DNA of 64,000 nucleotides from Vibrio marisflavi CECT 7928 (lineage in GTDB: Bacteria; Pseudomonadota; Gammaproteobacteria; Enterobacterales; Vibrionaceae): contig NZ_CAKLDM010000001.1 of assembly GCF_921294215.1 (NCBI RefSeq), positions 496,001 to 560,000 on the forward strand, in the 5' to 3' direction. The notes under the pieces are model-generated. The model had not been told where the DNA came from, searched no databases, and was given only the letters and a program-made list of their open reading frames with translations. This document shows, one piece after another, positions 1 through 9,780 of this stretch (position 1 is its first letter; each line of letters begins with the position of its first letter). The position numbers and the translations under genes were made by a program.

Positions 1-560
1 ATATGTCAGGTGGTATCTATACGCAAGTCGGGGGCTCTTTAGCTGGGTCTGCTGTGCAGGGTACATTTGCTGGTGAGGCAGCGGCAAAAGCAAGCAAGGA
101 GCTGAAACATGCAAGTATATCTGTTGCTAAGTTAAAGCAGATTGAAAGCGAGATTTTGGCCCCTCTGAAACGCGAAAGAGGCTATAGCCCGGCGTGGGTT
201 ACACAAGTACTACAAGGAGTCATGTTTCCTAACTTTGTGTTATATATTAAAAAGGAACGAATGCTACAAGGTGCATTGGCATATGTGGAGGAGCTGCAAG
301 AACATCACGTCCCTATGTTGCTTGCTGATGATCTGCATAAATTGCGTCTCGCACATGAAACAGAAAATATGATTGCAAATGCACAGATGAAATTGAAAGC
401 ATCTATGATGCGCAAGGAAAGCCGTTGTAGCCATTATCGACTTGATTATCCGAGCATCGACCGCGAAAATTGGCAGGCTTGGATAAATATTCAGAAGGAT
501 GACTCAGGTGAAATGGTGCTAGAAAAACAACCTTTCAACCTTTGGCCGAAGTTTAGCTAA
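1..560 (+). CDS. FAD-dependent oxidoreductase of the fumarate reductase/APS reductase type, C-terminal part
   Basis: This is the end of a longer gene whose start lies left of the window; the Met at position 3 is probably internal. The visible 185 residues open with a glycine-rich stretch (GGSLAGSAVQGTFAGEAAA), as found near the end of the FAD-binding domain of succinate dehydrogenase/fumarate reductase flavoproteins. The tail has the usual C-terminal helical domain, ending in a RKESRCSHYRLDYP motif that resembles the R-x-E-S-R-x-x-H-Y-R signature of that family. The stop codon overlaps the start of the sensor kinase gene (TAATG), so the two are probably co-transcribed. The substrate cannot be told from this fragment. 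The adjoining kinase and response regulator may control this oxidoreductase; that is inferred from position only. Confidence 0.7.
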   Translation, partial: MSGGIYTQVGGSLAGSAVQGTFAGEAAAKASKELKHASISVAKLKQIESEILAPLKRERGYSPAWVTQVLQGVMFPNFVLYIKKERMLQGALAYVEELQEHHVPMLLADDLHKLRLAHETENMIANAQMKLKASMMRKESRCSHYRLDYPSIDRENWQAWINIQKDDSGEMVLEKQPFNLWPKFS

Positions 561-1990
561 TGATACGAATAACAATATTTAAGAAGTTCTTTTTTTCTTT
601 GCTACTGTTAAGTGCGGTTGTGATGTCAGTGATGACAATTCAGATAAACCGCAGCTTCAAGCATGGACTGCAAGACTACCTCAACCAGAATGAACTCAAC
701 AAAGTTAATCAACTGGCAAAGCTGTTAGCGCAGTATTATTCGCCGGACACGGGTTGGCAGGCACTTAAACTTGAGCCTAGATTGTGGGACAAGCTGTTTC
801 GCCAAATTGGAGAGATTCCACCGCCTCCACCACGTCGGGAAGAGCCACTTCGCGACAAACCCTTACGAACACAACACGGTATTGATCCGCTAAGCTTTCG
901 TGTCGCCTTATACAGTGATTCTGGCAAGATTATAGAGGGTAGACCTAGAGGAGAAAGGTTTCCCGAGCGGCCTTTGCAAGAAGTGCAAGTGGATATATTA
1001 GTAGAGAACAAAGTCGTTGGTAGGCTTAGCGTGACACAGAGCCCAGTAATTAACGATGAGTTGGCCAATAGCTTTTATTTACAGCAGCAGTCGAATATCT
1101 ATTGGATCAGCTTTTTTGCGGCGATCTCTTCATTTCTTGTGGCGGCAGCATTATTAGGACGGTTTTTGAAACCGTTGACCTCACTTCAAGATGGAGCAAA
1201 GGCGTTGACAAGTGGTGATTATGATCATCAGGTAGAGGTTGTTGGTAACGATGAGCTCGCTGATCTATCAGAAAAATTTAATCAGCTTGCCTTTGTATTA
1301 AAACAGCAAAAAGAAACTCGTGAGCAATGGATATCGGATATTTCTCATGAATTACGAACACCAATTACTGTGCTAAGAGCAGAGATAGAAGCGGTAGAGG
1401 ATGGCATTCGAAAACCAACGCCAGAAGTTATTCATTCTTTGCATGACCAAGTGCTTAATCTAAGTAAACTTGTTGATGATCTATATCAGCTGTCGTTGTC
1501 CGATACAGGAATATCTCAGGATCTGTCAGATTCAGTAGATTTAAAAAGGGTGATTAATCAACTGCTGACAAGGTATAGACTTAGGTTCGAAGAGAAAAAC
1601 ATTGAGATAGTGAGTGACTTATCTATCAAAGGAGAGTGTATTGTAACGTCAGATGAAAAGTTACTTAACCAATTGTTTTTTAACTTAATGGAAAATAGCT
1701 ATCGCTATACTGATGCTGGTGGTACGGTTAGAGTAACAGTGACAAAAGACTCGAAGTTTTTCGTTGTCGCTGTGGAAGACAGTAGTCCCGGAGTTCCGAA
1801 CGAATCACTAACAAAGCTATTTGATCGATTGTATCGAGTGGATAAGTCTCGAAGTAGAGCGTTTGGTGGCAGCGGTTTGGGATTGTCGATATGCCAAAAC
1901 ATTGTTAAGGCTCACAAAGGCAGTATTATCGCGAAGCATTCCGATCTAGGTGGGCTAAAAATTGAAGTCACTTTTCCAATTCAAAAGTAG
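560..1990 (+). CDS. BaeS-like membrane sensor histidine kinase
   Basis: A 476-residue inner-membrane sensor kinase. One N-terminal membrane segment (about residues 8-26) is followed by a periplasmic domain with an unusual proline/arginine stretch (IPPPPPRREEPLRDKPLR, near residue 90). A second membrane segment lies near 175-200. Then come a HAMP linker, a HisKA domain with the phospho-accepting His in DISHELRTPITVLRAEIEA, and an ATPase domain with an N box (FFNLMENSYRYT), a G1-like motif (VEDSSPGVP) and GGSGLGLSI. The layout and the HisKA motif match BaeS, the envelope-stress kinase. The start codon overlaps the upstream flavoprotein stop, and the response regulator begins 8 bp downstream. 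The signal sensed is unknown and the periplasmic domain is not obviously that of E. coli BaeS, so no symbol is given. Confidence 0.9.
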   Translation: MIRITIFKKFFFSLLLLSAVVMSVMTIQINRSFKHGLQDYLNQNELNKVNQLAKLLAQYYSPDTGWQALKLEPRLWDKLFRQIGEIPPPPPRREEPLRDKPLRTQHGIDPLSFRVALYSDSGKIIEGRPRGERFPERPLQEVQVDILVENKVVGRLSVTQSPVINDELANSFYLQQQSNIYWISFFAAISSFLVAAALLGRFLKPLTSLQDGAKALTSGDYDHQVEVVGNDELADLSEKFNQLAFVLKQQKETREQWISDISHELRTPITVLRAEIEAVEDGIRKPTPEVIHSLHDQVLNLSKLVDDLYQLSLSDTGISQDLSDSVDLKRVINQLLTRYRLRFEEKNIEIVSDLSIKGECIVTSDEKLLNQLFFNLMENSYRYTDAGGTVRVTVTKDSKFFVVAVEDSSPGVPNESLTKLFDRLYRVDKSRSRAFGGSGLGLSICQNIVKAHKGSIIAKHSDLGGLKIEVTFPIQK

Positions 1991-1998
1991 GTGTAACA

Positions 1999-2679
1999 TT
2001 GGCGAGCAAAATACTCATCGTTGAAGACGAACAAACTCTAGCAGCTATCTTAGCCGATTATCTTAAGCATGCTGGTTTTGAATGCCATCTGATATTTAGT
2101 GGTGAGGAGGTTATATCTTGGATTCGCAAAAACCAAACGGATTTAGTGATACTAGATTTGATGTTACCAGAAAGAGATGGACTGGATATCTTTCGAGAGC
2201 TGAGAACATTTAGTGATGTTCCAGTTATGATGGCAACCGCTAAAGTGGATGAAATTGATCGTTTGCTAGGTTTGGAGCTAGGTGCGGATGACTACATATG
2301 TAAGCCCTATAGCCCGAGAGAGGTGGTTGCTAGGGTTAAAAATGTACTTAGACGTACGTTAAAGTCAGGTGTTGACGCGCAGGATAGCGTGAAAGACAAG
2401 TTTTGCATTGATGAGAAAGCAATGATCGCCAAGTTTAACGATCAGTCTTTGCCACTAACGCCAGCCGAGTTTAAGTTGCTAAATCATTTAGTTAGGCTCT
2501 CAGGTAAAGTGCTTAGCCGTGAACAGCTCATGGACAATATCTATAGCGACGGCCGCATCGTGACAGACAGAACCGTCGATAGTCATATTAAAAACCTACG
2601 TAAGAAGATCCAGGTAATTGAACCTGACTGTGATTGCATTAAATCCATCTATGGGGTGGGGTATAGGTTTGAGTTGTAG
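1999..2679 (+). CDS. BaeR-like OmpR-family response regulator
   Basis: A 226-residue response regulator. The receiver domain (about 1-120) has the acidic pair in VEDE, the phospho-acceptor Asp in LVILDLMLPERDG, and the conserved Lys in DDYICKPYSPREVVARV, a stretch typical of BaeR. The C-terminal winged-helix DNA-binding domain (about 130-226) has LTPAEFKLLNHLV and ends in SIYGVGYRFEL. The start appears to be TTG, 8 bp after the kinase stop; no ATG fits the family start as well. It is the cognate partner of the upstream kinase, and the pair forms an operon with the flavoprotein. It converges on the cbb3 oxidase operon across a shared terminator. Its targets are not visible here. Confidence 0.92.
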   Translation: MASKILIVEDEQTLAAILADYLKHAGFECHLIFSGEEVISWIRKNQTDLVILDLMLPERDGLDIFRELRTFSDVPVMMATAKVDEIDRLLGLELGADDYICKPYSPREVVARVKNVLRRTLKSGVDAQDSVKDKFCIDEKAMIAKFNDQSLPLTPAEFKLLNHLVRLSGKVLSREQLMDNIYSDGRIVTDRTVDSHIKNLRKKIQVIEPDCDCIKSIYGVGYRFEL

Positions 2680-2693
2680 TTATTACTAACTTT

Positions 2694-2723
2694 AAAAAGA
2701 AGGCCGAAACTCGGCCTTCTTTT
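2694..2723. terminator. Bidirectional Rho-independent terminator
   Basis: The stem AAGAAGGCCGA / TCGGCCTTCTT has a 3-base loop, an A-run before it and a T-run after it. It lies between the response regulator stop and the convergent end of the CcoP-fusion gene, so it can serve both. Confidence 0.9.
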
Positions 2724-2745
2724 CCACTAACAAAAAATGATAGCT

Positions 2746-4902
2746 CTACTCGATATCAATATCGGGGTCTCGGTTGATGTACATTTGTGGGGTAGTGTGC
2801 AAACCGCCAGTATATCCCGCTTTTTCCAGCAGTTTTCTTACATGAGTGACTTGCTCTGCTGTTACGGCTTCTTTTCTATCGCCTAAATAGTGACGCACGA
2901 AGCTAATTAGGCCTGCTAGCTCTTGATCAGAGAGAATTTCTGCAAAACTAGCCATCGGCATGTAATCTGTCTGCTCGTCTATGTAGCTTGGCGAAAGGCC
3001 ACGAACGGTGACAGCAATAGTATTGAACGGATCACTGTGCATGATAATACCGTTGTGTAAAAGCGTCGGTGCAATGCCTTCTCGTCCTTTACCGTCTTTA
3101 CCATGACAAGCGCCACAGGTGTCACTAAAGAGCTTATAAGTTTCTGATGTCAGCGCTTGCTTAGTAAAACCGGTTGGCGATAACTTGACCGCATCAGGAC
3201 TTATCGTATTTCCCTCATCACCTTTTAATAGGTAGTAGGCGATACTTTCGACATCATCACGAGTCATGTGGCTGAGGCTGTTTTTAACAACGTCGGCCAT
3301 ACCAGCAAATGCGGTTCCTTTAGATGAATCACCAGTGTTGAGAAAATCTGTCAATGATTTCAAATCCCAACCATCAATAAATAACTCGTTTGCGTCAATT
3401 GCAGGCGCATTCCATCCATCAATGAGGTTCCCTTGGAAAATTCGATCTGTTTCCAGTGCTTGGGCAAAGTTACGTGGGGTATGGCATTCGCTACAGTGTC
3501 CTAGTCCCATCACCCAATATTTACCTTTTTGCCATTTCTCTACGTCATCAATAGATGATTTGAGGTTGGCAGGTACTTCATAGCTGAGTGGGGTTTTGTC
3601 CATGAAAACCAGATCCCAACCAAGTAGGCCTAATCGAATGTTGGATGGGAAGATCATCTTGTTTTCATCATTTCTGCGCGGCACCGCGATGATAGATTGC
3701 AAATAGTCCCATAATGCATGCATATCGCTGTCTTTAACGTACTGATAAGATGTGTAAGGCATAGCGGGATACAAGTAGCCGTGTTTGCCTTTACCACTTA
3801 CGAGTACGTCTTTGAACTCTTCGAAATTGTATGACCCAATACCTTCATCAACATGTGGGGTAATATTGGTGGAATAGACGGTACCGAATGGCGTAACGAA
3901 AGGCAGGCCGCCTGCGAAAGGTTCTCCACCGATCGCGCTATGACATGCAATACAATCACCAGCTTGAGCTAGATATTCACCACGTTTGACAGAGGTTTTA
4001 TTGAGCTTGGCTAATTTCGTGTCGTAGCTTAACCGCGAACGAGTAATAAATGCCGCCACCGCAAGAATTTGGTTTTGCGTGAGTTTGTCTTTAAAAGACG
4101 GCATTACACTGTTTAATCCAAACGAAATTGTAGTTTGAATCTCTCCAAGGCTACCGCCATGCAACCATATCGAATTAGAGAGATTTGGTGCACCAATAAG
4201 TGGGTTACCTTGTTTGCCGTCACCATGACAACTTGAACAATATTGCCCAAATAAAGACTCGCCAATTTTGAGTTTAACTGCTGGCGCATCACTGTTTCGG
4301 CCATTAAGGGACGTGATGTGATAGGAAATATCCTGAATTTGTTCTTGAGTTAATATGCCTTTCCATCCGGGCATAACACCATTTCGGCCATCTTTAATTG
4401 AGGTCAGAATAGCTTCGTCGGTACCGCCGTAAAGCCAGTGATTGTCAATTAAATTGGGGAAATTGGTTTGCCCTTGCGCATTACTTCTGTGGCAAGCAGC
4501 ACAATGGGTTTGAAATAAAATTTCACCAGACTGAACCACTTCCTCGTATCCGGCTAAGTTGACCAGCGAATAGTCGCTAATCGTCGACATTTGTTTATCT
4601 AAAGTGGTAACAGGGCTACTGAGTTTGTCGTCACTTTGTTTCCAATCGAGCAGCCCTGACCAATCACCGTATCCCGGATACAGAACCAGATAGATGATAG
4701 ACATGACAAAAGCGATAAAATACGCGGTAAATAGGAACTTAGGAGCTGGTGCATCGCGCTCTTCAATATTATCAAATGTATCAAGAACTTTTTCTTCGTT
4801 GGCTGTCTTATTAGAGCGCCAATACTTGAAAATGACATAAAACATCAGTACGAAGAAAGCTGTGGTAAGTATAAATACCCAAAGGTGCCAGAAAGTATTC
4901 AT
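2746..4902 (-). CDS. CcoP-type cbb3 oxidase subunit fused to a triheme cytochrome c (five CXXCH motifs)
   Basis: 718 residues, over twice the usual CcoP length of about 300. Residues 1-90 match the CcoP/FixP N-terminus: a first membrane helix (about 5-27), the [12 protein letters not shown] linker, and a second helix (about 56-75) ending [10 protein letters not shown]. Two class I haem sites follow, CAACH at 134-138 and CSSCH at 222-226, as in normal dihaem CcoP. The rest carries three more, CIACH at 317-321, CSECH at 470-474 and CGACH at 596-600. These are arranged like the triheme cytochrome subunits of membrane alcohol, aldehyde and gluconate dehydrogenases (AdhB type). Its start overlaps the ccoO stop by 4 bp. 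I infer that electrons from a periplasmic dehydrogenase pass through the triheme part directly to the oxidase. No dehydrogenase gene is visible nearby. The reading frame is open throughout, so this is not an assembly of two genes joined by eye. Confidence 0.88.
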   Translation of the reverse strand: MNTFWHLWVFILTTAFFVLMFYVIFKYWRSNKTANEEKVLDTFDNIEERDAPAPKFLFTAYFIAFVMSIIYLVLYPGYGDWSGLLDWKQSDDKLSSPVTTLDKQMSTISDYSLVNLAGYEEVVQSGEILFQTHCAACHRSNAQGQTNFPNLIDNHWLYGGTDEAILTSIKDGRNGVMPGWKGILTQEQIQDISYHITSLNGRNSDAPAVKLKIGESLFGQYCSSCHGDGKQGNPLIGAPNLSNSIWLHGGSLGEIQTTISFGLNSVMPSFKDKLTQNQILAVAAFITRSRLSYDTKLAKLNKTSVKRGEYLAQAGDCIACHSAIGGEPFAGGLPFVTPFGTVYSTNITPHVDEGIGSYNFEEFKDVLVSGKGKHGYLYPAMPYTSYQYVKDSDMHALWDYLQSIIAVPRRNDENKMIFPSNIRLGLLGWDLVFMDKTPLSYEVPANLKSSIDDVEKWQKGKYWVMGLGHCSECHTPRNFAQALETDRIFQGNLIDGWNAPAIDANELFIDGWDLKSLTDFLNTGDSSKGTAFAGMADVVKNSLSHMTRDDVESIAYYLLKGDEGNTISPDAVKLSPTGFTKQALTSETYKLFSDTCGACHGKDGKGREGIAPTLLHNGIIMHSDPFNTIAVTVRGLSPSYIDEQTDYMPMASFAEILSDQELAGLISFVRHYLGDRKEAVTAEQVTHVRKLLEKAGYTGGLHTTPQMYINRDPDIDIE

Positions 4903-5510
4903 TTCAACACCTCCATTGATGTGTCTACACCTAAGCTTTGCAAGTAGCTCACTAAAGCTTCCCCTTTTGTTTTGCCTCTAACTTCGAGCCGTGCGTCGGA
5001 TATTTCAGCTTGGGTATAAGGAACTCCTAAGAATTGTAAGACTTCCATCTTTTTACCTATGTCTTCACCACTAAGTGTTTGTTCAAACAACCATGGGTAA
5101 GAAGGCATTATCGAACTCGGGACAACATTTCTAGGGTTTATAAGGTGATAAATGTGCCATTCATCAGAATACTTCAGACCGACATTGGTAAGATCTGGTC
5201 CTGTTCGTTTAGAACCCCACAAAAACGGGTGCTCGTATATATCATCAGATTCTTTGTTGGCTCTACCGCTGCGCTTTATTTCAGGTTCGAGCGGCCTCAC
5301 TAATTGGGTATGGCATACATGGCAGCCTTCGCTAATGTATACGTCGCGGCCAGCTAGCTGCAAAGGTGTGAGTCGTTTTGCTAAACTGTCCTTCTTTAAA
5401 TCAGAGGATGTAAGCACATTTGGAACAACCCAGACGAGCAGAGACATTGCAGATACAACAACAATCGAAATAATCAGTATGACAACGGAGTGTGTGAAAT
5501 CTTTGCTCAT
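4899..5510 (-). CDS. ccoO: Cytochrome c oxidase cbb3-type subunit II
   Basis: A 203-residue monohaem cytochrome c. One N-terminal membrane anchor (about residues 10-32) is followed by the CcoO hallmark [21 protein letters not shown], quoted here in part, with haem-binding Cys63, Cys66 and His67. Then come [11 protein letters not shown] and the methionine region [11 protein letters not shown]. In cbb3 oxidases this subunit passes electrons from CcoP to the catalytic subunit. Its first base overlaps the last base of ccoN and its end overlaps the CcoP-fusion gene by 4 bp, so translation is probably coupled. No ccoQ gene lies between them; in many proteobacteria ccoQ sits between ccoO and ccoP. 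Confidence 0.95.
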   Translation of the reverse strand: MSKDFTHSVVILIISIVVVSAMSLLVWVVPNVLTSSDLKKDSLAKRLTPLQLAGRDVYISEGCHVCHTQLVRPLEPEIKRSGRANKESDDIYEHPFLWGSKRTGPDLTNVGLKYSDEWHIYHLINPRNVVPSSIMPSYPWLFEQTLSGEDIGKKMEVLQFLGVPYTQAEISDARLEVRGKTKGEALVSYLQSLGVDTSMEVLK

Positions 5511-6922
5511 TACGCAGCCTCCTTCTCAAGGAGTGGGTTTGGTGTCCGAATAGTTTTGTATAAGTTGGTTACCATAAGCAGCATACCTGCGACAAAAATA
5601 GAGCCGCCAATAAAACGTAACAACAACCATGGAGCCTTGAAGTCGAGTACTTCGATAAAGCTATATTTCAATTCGCCATTTTCGTGTTGTGCGAGCCACA
5701 TATAGCCTTCACCGATGCCAGCCACCCATAGCGATATGGCGTAGAAGGCAATGCCAATGTGAGCCATCCAAAAGTGCCACTTAAGCAGTCGGGTGGACCA
5801 GAGTTTTTCTTTACCCCAAAGTTTGGGGATGAAGTAATAGAATGTCGCTATACCAGACAGGGCAACCCAGCCAAGAGCTCCGGAATGGACGTGCCCGATG
5901 ACCCATTCGGTATTGTGCGCAAGCATGTTAAACCAGCGGATCGCAAGTAAAGGCCCTTCAAATGTAGCTAAGCAGTAATAGATCACGGCGGAAAAGAAAA
6001 ACATCAGAATGTAGTCGGATTTCAACTTCGGCTTATTTTGAAGAAGCGTCATGCCAATGTTGAACGCGCCAGCCCAAGAAGGGAGCCAAAGAATTAAGGA
6101 CATGATCATACCGATATTCTGAACCCAAACTGGTACTGACGAATAGAGTAGATGGTGCGTTCCTGCCCATGTGTAGAATCCGATCAATCCCCAAAAGTTT
6201 ATTATGGATAGCCGATACGAGTAGATAGGGCGGTCAGCAGCTTTCGGAATAAAGTAATAGTTCATGCCTATTACACCTGCGGTTAACATGAAACCAACGG
6301 CATTGTGTCCCCACCACCACTGGACAATCGCATCGTTTGCTCCTGCATATATAGAGTATGATTTGGTCAGTGTCACCGGAATTTCGAGATTGTTAATAAC
6401 AAATATCAGTGCAATGACGATAATAAATGCGGCGAAAAACCAGTTTGCGACAAAAATGTGTTGAACTTTGCGTTTAGCGATAGTGCCAAAAAAGAGTACA
6501 GCGTACAGAACCCAAACAAGAGCAATTAGAATATCGATCGGCCACTCAAGCTCAGCATATTCTTTTGAAGTGGTGTATCCAAGTGGAAGTGTAATCAACG
6601 CTAACCATAGGATCAGCTGCCAACCCCAAAAGACCATCCATGCAAGGCTTTTATTGAATAGCCCACACTGGCACGAGCGTTGTACAATATAGAGAGAAGC
6701 CCCCATTAGCATATTACCGACAAAGCCATAAATGACGCCGGATGTATGAAGTGGACGTAGTCTGCCAAACTGAAAATATTCTGAATCAAAGTTGAGTGCG
6801 GGCCAATACAGTTGTGCAGCGAGTATTGCACCAATAGTCATGCCTGCAACAGCCCAAATAACAGCGGCTACAACAAAATACTTCACCACTTTAAGGCTAT
6901 ATTGCGCGTCGGTGTTGTTCAT
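5510..6922 (-). CDS. ccoN: Cytochrome c oxidase cbb3-type catalytic subunit I
   Basis: A 470-residue polytopic haem-copper oxidase subunit. All catalytic ligands are present: His59 (RLRPLHTSG), His206 ([10 protein letters not shown]), the cross-linked Tyr250 with His256 and His257 ([12 protein letters not shown]), Glu322 ([10 protein letters not shown]), and His344 and His346 ([12 protein letters not shown]). They lie one position below the Pseudomonas stutzeri numbering as I recall it. A usual G-P-H-H is G-T-H-H here. The enzyme reduces oxygen to water with high affinity while pumping protons. The operon order is small cytochrome c, ccoN, ccoO, CcoP fusion. Vibrios usually also carry a standard ccoNOQP elsewhere, so this may be an extra, specialised oxidase; that is an inference. 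Confidence 0.95.
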   Translation of the reverse strand: MNNTDAQYSLKVVKYFVVAAVIWAVAGMTIGAILAAQLYWPALNFDSEYFQFGRLRPLHTSGVIYGFVGNMLMGASLYIVQRSCQCGLFNKSLAWMVFWGWQLILWLALITLPLGYTTSKEYAELEWPIDILIALVWVLYAVLFFGTIAKRKVQHIFVANWFFAAFIIVIALIFVINNLEIPVTLTKSYSIYAGANDAIVQWWWGHNAVGFMLTAGVIGMNYYFIPKAADRPIYSYRLSIINFWGLIGFYTWAGTHHLLYSSVPVWVQNIGMIMSLILWLPSWAGAFNIGMTLLQNKPKLKSDYILMFFFSAVIYYCLATFEGPLLAIRWFNMLAHNTEWVIGHVHSGALGWVALSGIATFYYFIPKLWGKEKLWSTRLLKWHFWMAHIGIAFYAISLWVAGIGEGYMWLAQHENGELKYSFIEVLDFKAPWLLLRFIGGSIFVAGMLLMVTNLYKTIRTPNPLLEKEAA

Positions 6923-6932
6923 GCTGTATTCC

Positions 6933-7283
6933 TTATTTGTTCGAGTCTTTACCTAAATTTGAGTAGTAGTAGGCGATGTCTTCCATATCCTGATCACTGA
7001 GGTTCTCGGCTTGCTGCTGCATTAAAATTGCTAAGCCACTAGTCCTATCTCTTGCTTTGTAATCCTTGAGTGCTGACACTAGGTAACCGTATTTCTGTCC
7101 ACGAAGGTTAGGGTATGGGTCTAAGGTGGAAATGCCATTCTCACCATGGCATGTCATGCAAACCTTCGCTTTTTGTTTGCCGAGTTCGAATTTGTCAGCA
7201 CTCTCTGCAAAAGTGCTAGAAGAAAGCAACAGAGCTGAAGTAAAGAAAGTAGGGATCCAGTAGAATTTTGCACTCATAGCCAT
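6933..7283 (-). CDS. Small periplasmic class I cytochrome c
   Basis: About 116 residues with a signal peptide (cleavage likely after SSSTFA) and a single haem site, KVCMTCHGENG. Downstream are PNLRGQKYGYLVSALKDYKARDRTS and a methionine in LAILMQQQAENLSDQDMEDIAYYYS, which resembles one half of cytochrome c4 or a c553-type carrier. It is the first gene of the cbb3 operon, 10 bp before ccoN, and probably delivers electrons to the oxidase. The start is uncertain: ATG at 7283 is chosen; ATG at 7277 and TTG at 7289 are in frame, and none has a clear ribosome-binding site. Confidence 0.85.
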   Translation of the reverse strand: MAMSAKFYWIPTFFTSALLLSSSTFAESADKFELGKQKAKVCMTCHGENGISTLDPYPNLRGQKYGYLVSALKDYKARDRTSGLAILMQQQAENLSDQDMEDIAYYYSNLGKDSNK

Positions 7284-7289
7284 GACCAA

Positions 7290-7693
7290 TATAATTTCAC
7301 TTCAATATAGCGTAGTATCAATGTCTTAAAATTGTTATATAAAAAACACCAATTCTTGTATCTTTCATTCGAGCTATGACACTATTTTCTTAGGGGTTGA
7401 ACTGTCATTTTCTCTCTGTTGCTTGAGCGAAAAATGATAGGTCAGCGATCAAAGTGTAGGTATAGAAGGTACAGGCACTAGCCTGTTACTGCGAGTTTGT
7501 ATAATTTTGAAATACTAGAAGAAATGGAATTGAGAATATGGATTAGATAGAATAACTGTTGGCATTTAAGTCTAATCTTTACCTGAATTAAATTTAAAAC
7601 AAAGCGATCTATTTTACGTATATGGACAGTAAGAAATAGCATCCCTGCTAATGTTTGATTTAATCTGATCCCAATTATCTTTACATGTTGATA
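7290..7693. other. Non-coding region between the cbb3 operon and the beta-barrel gene
   Basis: About 400 AT-rich bases. They should hold the cbb3 operon promoter (minus strand, right-hand part below about 7400) and the 3' end region of the beta-barrel gene. I found no clean FNR/ANR-type box (TTGAT-N4-ATCAA), no convincing hairpin terminator and no small gene. Confidence 0.5.
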
Positions 7694-8281
7694 TTATTTA
7701 AAAGTATATCGAGCATTTACTAGGAAGTTAGCGACTGCAGGAGCAGCATGGTCCGCTGAGTCGCCGGTTGGAGCACCCCAATAATATGTTGCTGACGTAC
7801 CCAGGCTAAAGGTATCAGTTACAGCGTAGTTTATTCCTAGTCCTACTAATGGAGAGACATCGTGTGCTGTATTATTTCCAATGATTTCAAAACCATTTAT
7901 GCCTTGTGCTTTCAACATCATATATGCGACACCACCTTTTGCAAACACGGACAACTTATTCGTAATTTGGTAGCTACCTACACCCGATAAGTCAATTGCA
8001 GAAGACTTAAGTACAATCCCTCCTAGGTATTCTGCATTGCCAAAATAGTTGTAGCCTAGCTCACCGCCAAACTTCCAGTTATCATCAATTGCTTGTTCGT
8101 AACCGCCAGCTAGCCTTGCGGACGCAGCTCCTTCAAATAGGCCTGTGTCCTCGCCACCACCGCCAACTTGCTGGATATTGCCACCAGCACCACCTTCTGC
8201 ATAAAAGTTGCCAGCAAAAGCACCTGTAGATGCAAGTAAAGCAGTAAGTGCTATAACATTTTTTAAACTACGTAATTTCAT
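7694..8281 (-). CDS. Small outer-membrane beta-barrel protein (OmpA-like porin fold)
   Basis: 195 residues with a clear signal peptide (MKLRSLKNVIALTALLAS, cleavage after GAFA). The mature part alternates polar and hydrophobic strands with glycine turns (KFGGELGYNYFG, LSVFAKGGVAYMML, PLVGLGINYAVTDTFSLG) and ends in LVNARYTFK, close to the aromatic C-terminus of outer-membrane barrels. Eight strands are likely. The family includes OmpA N-terminal domains and OmpW/opacity-type proteins; there is no peptidoglycan-binding domain. It stands alone, with about 230 bp to the next gene. Its precise function is unknown. Confidence 0.8.
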   Translation of the reverse strand: MKLRSLKNVIALTALLASTGAFAGNFYAEGGAGGNIQQVGGGGEDTGLFEGAASARLAGGYEQAIDDNWKFGGELGYNYFGNAEYLGGIVLKSSAIDLSGVGSYQITNKLSVFAKGGVAYMMLKAQGINGFEIIGNNTAHDVSPLVGLGINYAVTDTFSLGTSATYYWGAPTGDSADHAAPAVANFLVNARYTFK

Positions 8282-8513
8282 ATGATTCTCTATTCAACTC
8301 TATGTTTTTAAAATAAAAATAATCAAAAAATATAACTGATAACATTATAATTTGTGTGAGATTTTATTTTTGTTCTGAATAAAGTAAATGAATAAAGATA
8401 TTACTATTTATAATAATGTATATTGGCTTGTATCTCTGATAGCCTATTACTTAATAAATAAGCTAACAGAATTGACGTACAGTTTATTGATTATATTAGA
8501 AGTGTGTTATTGA

Positions 8514-9704
8514 CTAACTTTTTATATTCTGGTGTTTTTTTGTTTGATGAAAATGGTCACGTTTAACCGAGATGATTTTCTGATAGTCAGCATCTACTAG
8601 CTTTCTCGCTTCCGGTGAAGATTTAGCAAGGTCATAAATTGCCGTGTAAGCGGTCTTGGCTATATTGTAAGGGTCGTTACCCATCACCCCACCGACTAAG
8701 ATAATGTCGTTTCCGGCAAGCACTGCTTTTTGTACTGCTACTCTCATATCATATTTGTTCTCAATGGCTTTTGCATCCATATCGTCAGTGATGATTAGAC
8801 CTTTAAATCCAATCTTGTTCCTCAGCAGCCCAGTAACAATGGGTTTTGATAAGCTTGCCAGTTGACCAGTTTTATCCAGTTTTTTGTTTATTAGGTGCGT
8901 GACCATGATGAATTGACATGGGTCGGGGATATTAATTAATTGTTGATAGGGCTCTAGCTCTTTCGGTGACCAAGTTTTGGTAACGTCGACAGAGTTAAAA
9001 TCAGTATTGCTAGATGCGCTACCCAAGCCCGGGAAGTGCTTTAACGTGCACATAATTCCCGCTTTGTGGTAACCATCAATTTCGGCTCTCGCCATTTTCA
9101 CAACCAGTGGAACATCTTTTCCGAAGCTTCGTTGATATTTTCCGATTGCAGGGTTATCAGGGTTGATATTCAGATCGACAACAGGCGCGAAATCCAAGTT
9201 TACACCTTCCTCGTTCATCAGCTCACCTTGCGTGTATGCTTGGTATTGCGTGTAGGGTGGGAAGTTCATAGTACCGAGCTGCTGTTCACTTAAGTCTGAA
9301 AAGAAACGGAATCCTTTTTTCTCTTTGAGGTTTGAAATCATTCCACCTTCTTGATCGATACCAATTAACAACGGTGGTAATTCGGTTTGTCTAGCGTAAG
9401 TTTGTAGGTCGCTCGTTAGCTGTTTAAGTTGCTTAGGATCCGCGATATTTCTTGTTTTGTCGTCTTGGTGATCGAACAATATAATTCCGCCTATGTCATA
9501 TTCCGACATCTCTTTAACAATTGGCGAATCGGCACTTATCTTGGTTCCGTATAAGCCTACCATTAACATCTGTCCTACTTCTTGTTTTAGAGTTGGAGCC
9601 TGAGTGGAGGAAGCATAGCTGGCAGGGCTGATACTGAACAGCGCAGAACACAATACGCTAAGGCTAAGTTTATTTATTCTCTTATTTACTGTTGAAGGCT
9701 TCAT
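8514..9704 (-). CDS. Secreted glycoside hydrolase family 3 protein (NagZ-like)
   Basis: 396 residues. A signal peptide (about 1-31, ending SPASYASS) precedes a GH3 barrel domain. Family motifs are LKQEVGQMLMVGLYG, LIGIDQEGGMISNL, NLDFAPVVDLNINPDNPAIG, MCTLKHFPGLGS and GFKGLIITDDMDAKAI; the Asp in the last is the expected catalytic nucleophile. NagZ enzymes remove N-acetylglucosamine from muropeptides and use an Asp-His pair in K-H-F-P-G-H-G-x4-D-S-H. Here that stretch reads KHFPGLGSASSNTDFNS, so the general acid/base His is absent. NagZ itself is cytoplasmic, while this protein is exported. It may act on chitin oligomers or peptidoglycan fragments, or may have changed specificity. It is a single gene with no operon partner. 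Confidence 0.85.
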   Translation of the reverse strand: MKPSTVNKRINKLSLSVLCSALFSISPASYASSTQAPTLKQEVGQMLMVGLYGTKISADSPIVKEMSEYDIGGIILFDHQDDKTRNIADPKQLKQLTSDLQTYARQTELPPLLIGIDQEGGMISNLKEKKGFRFFSDLSEQQLGTMNFPPYTQYQAYTQGELMNEEGVNLDFAPVVDLNINPDNPAIGKYQRSFGKDVPLVVKMARAEIDGYHKAGIMCTLKHFPGLGSASSNTDFNSVDVTKTWSPKELEPYQQLINIPDPCQFIMVTHLINKKLDKTGQLASLSKPIVTGLLRNKIGFKGLIITDDMDAKAIENKYDMRVAVQKAVLAGNDIILVGGVMGNDPYNIAKTAYTAIYDLAKSSPEARKLVDADYQKIISVKRDHFHQTKKHQNIKS

Positions 9705-9780
9705 ATAGATATCTCTTAACTCTACATAGAAGCGCGACGATACAGGAATTAAGTGATCCTGCCGTAAGAAAAATGTCAGC

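Noticed and set aside
736..1068. 110-residue frame antisense to the sensor kinase
   Set aside because: It lies wholly within a strong kinase gene and has low-complexity Gly/Ser content from the complement of the proline codons.
7290..7693. FNR/ANR site for the cbb3 operon
   Set aside because: No adequate match to TTGAT-N4-ATCAA was found by eye.
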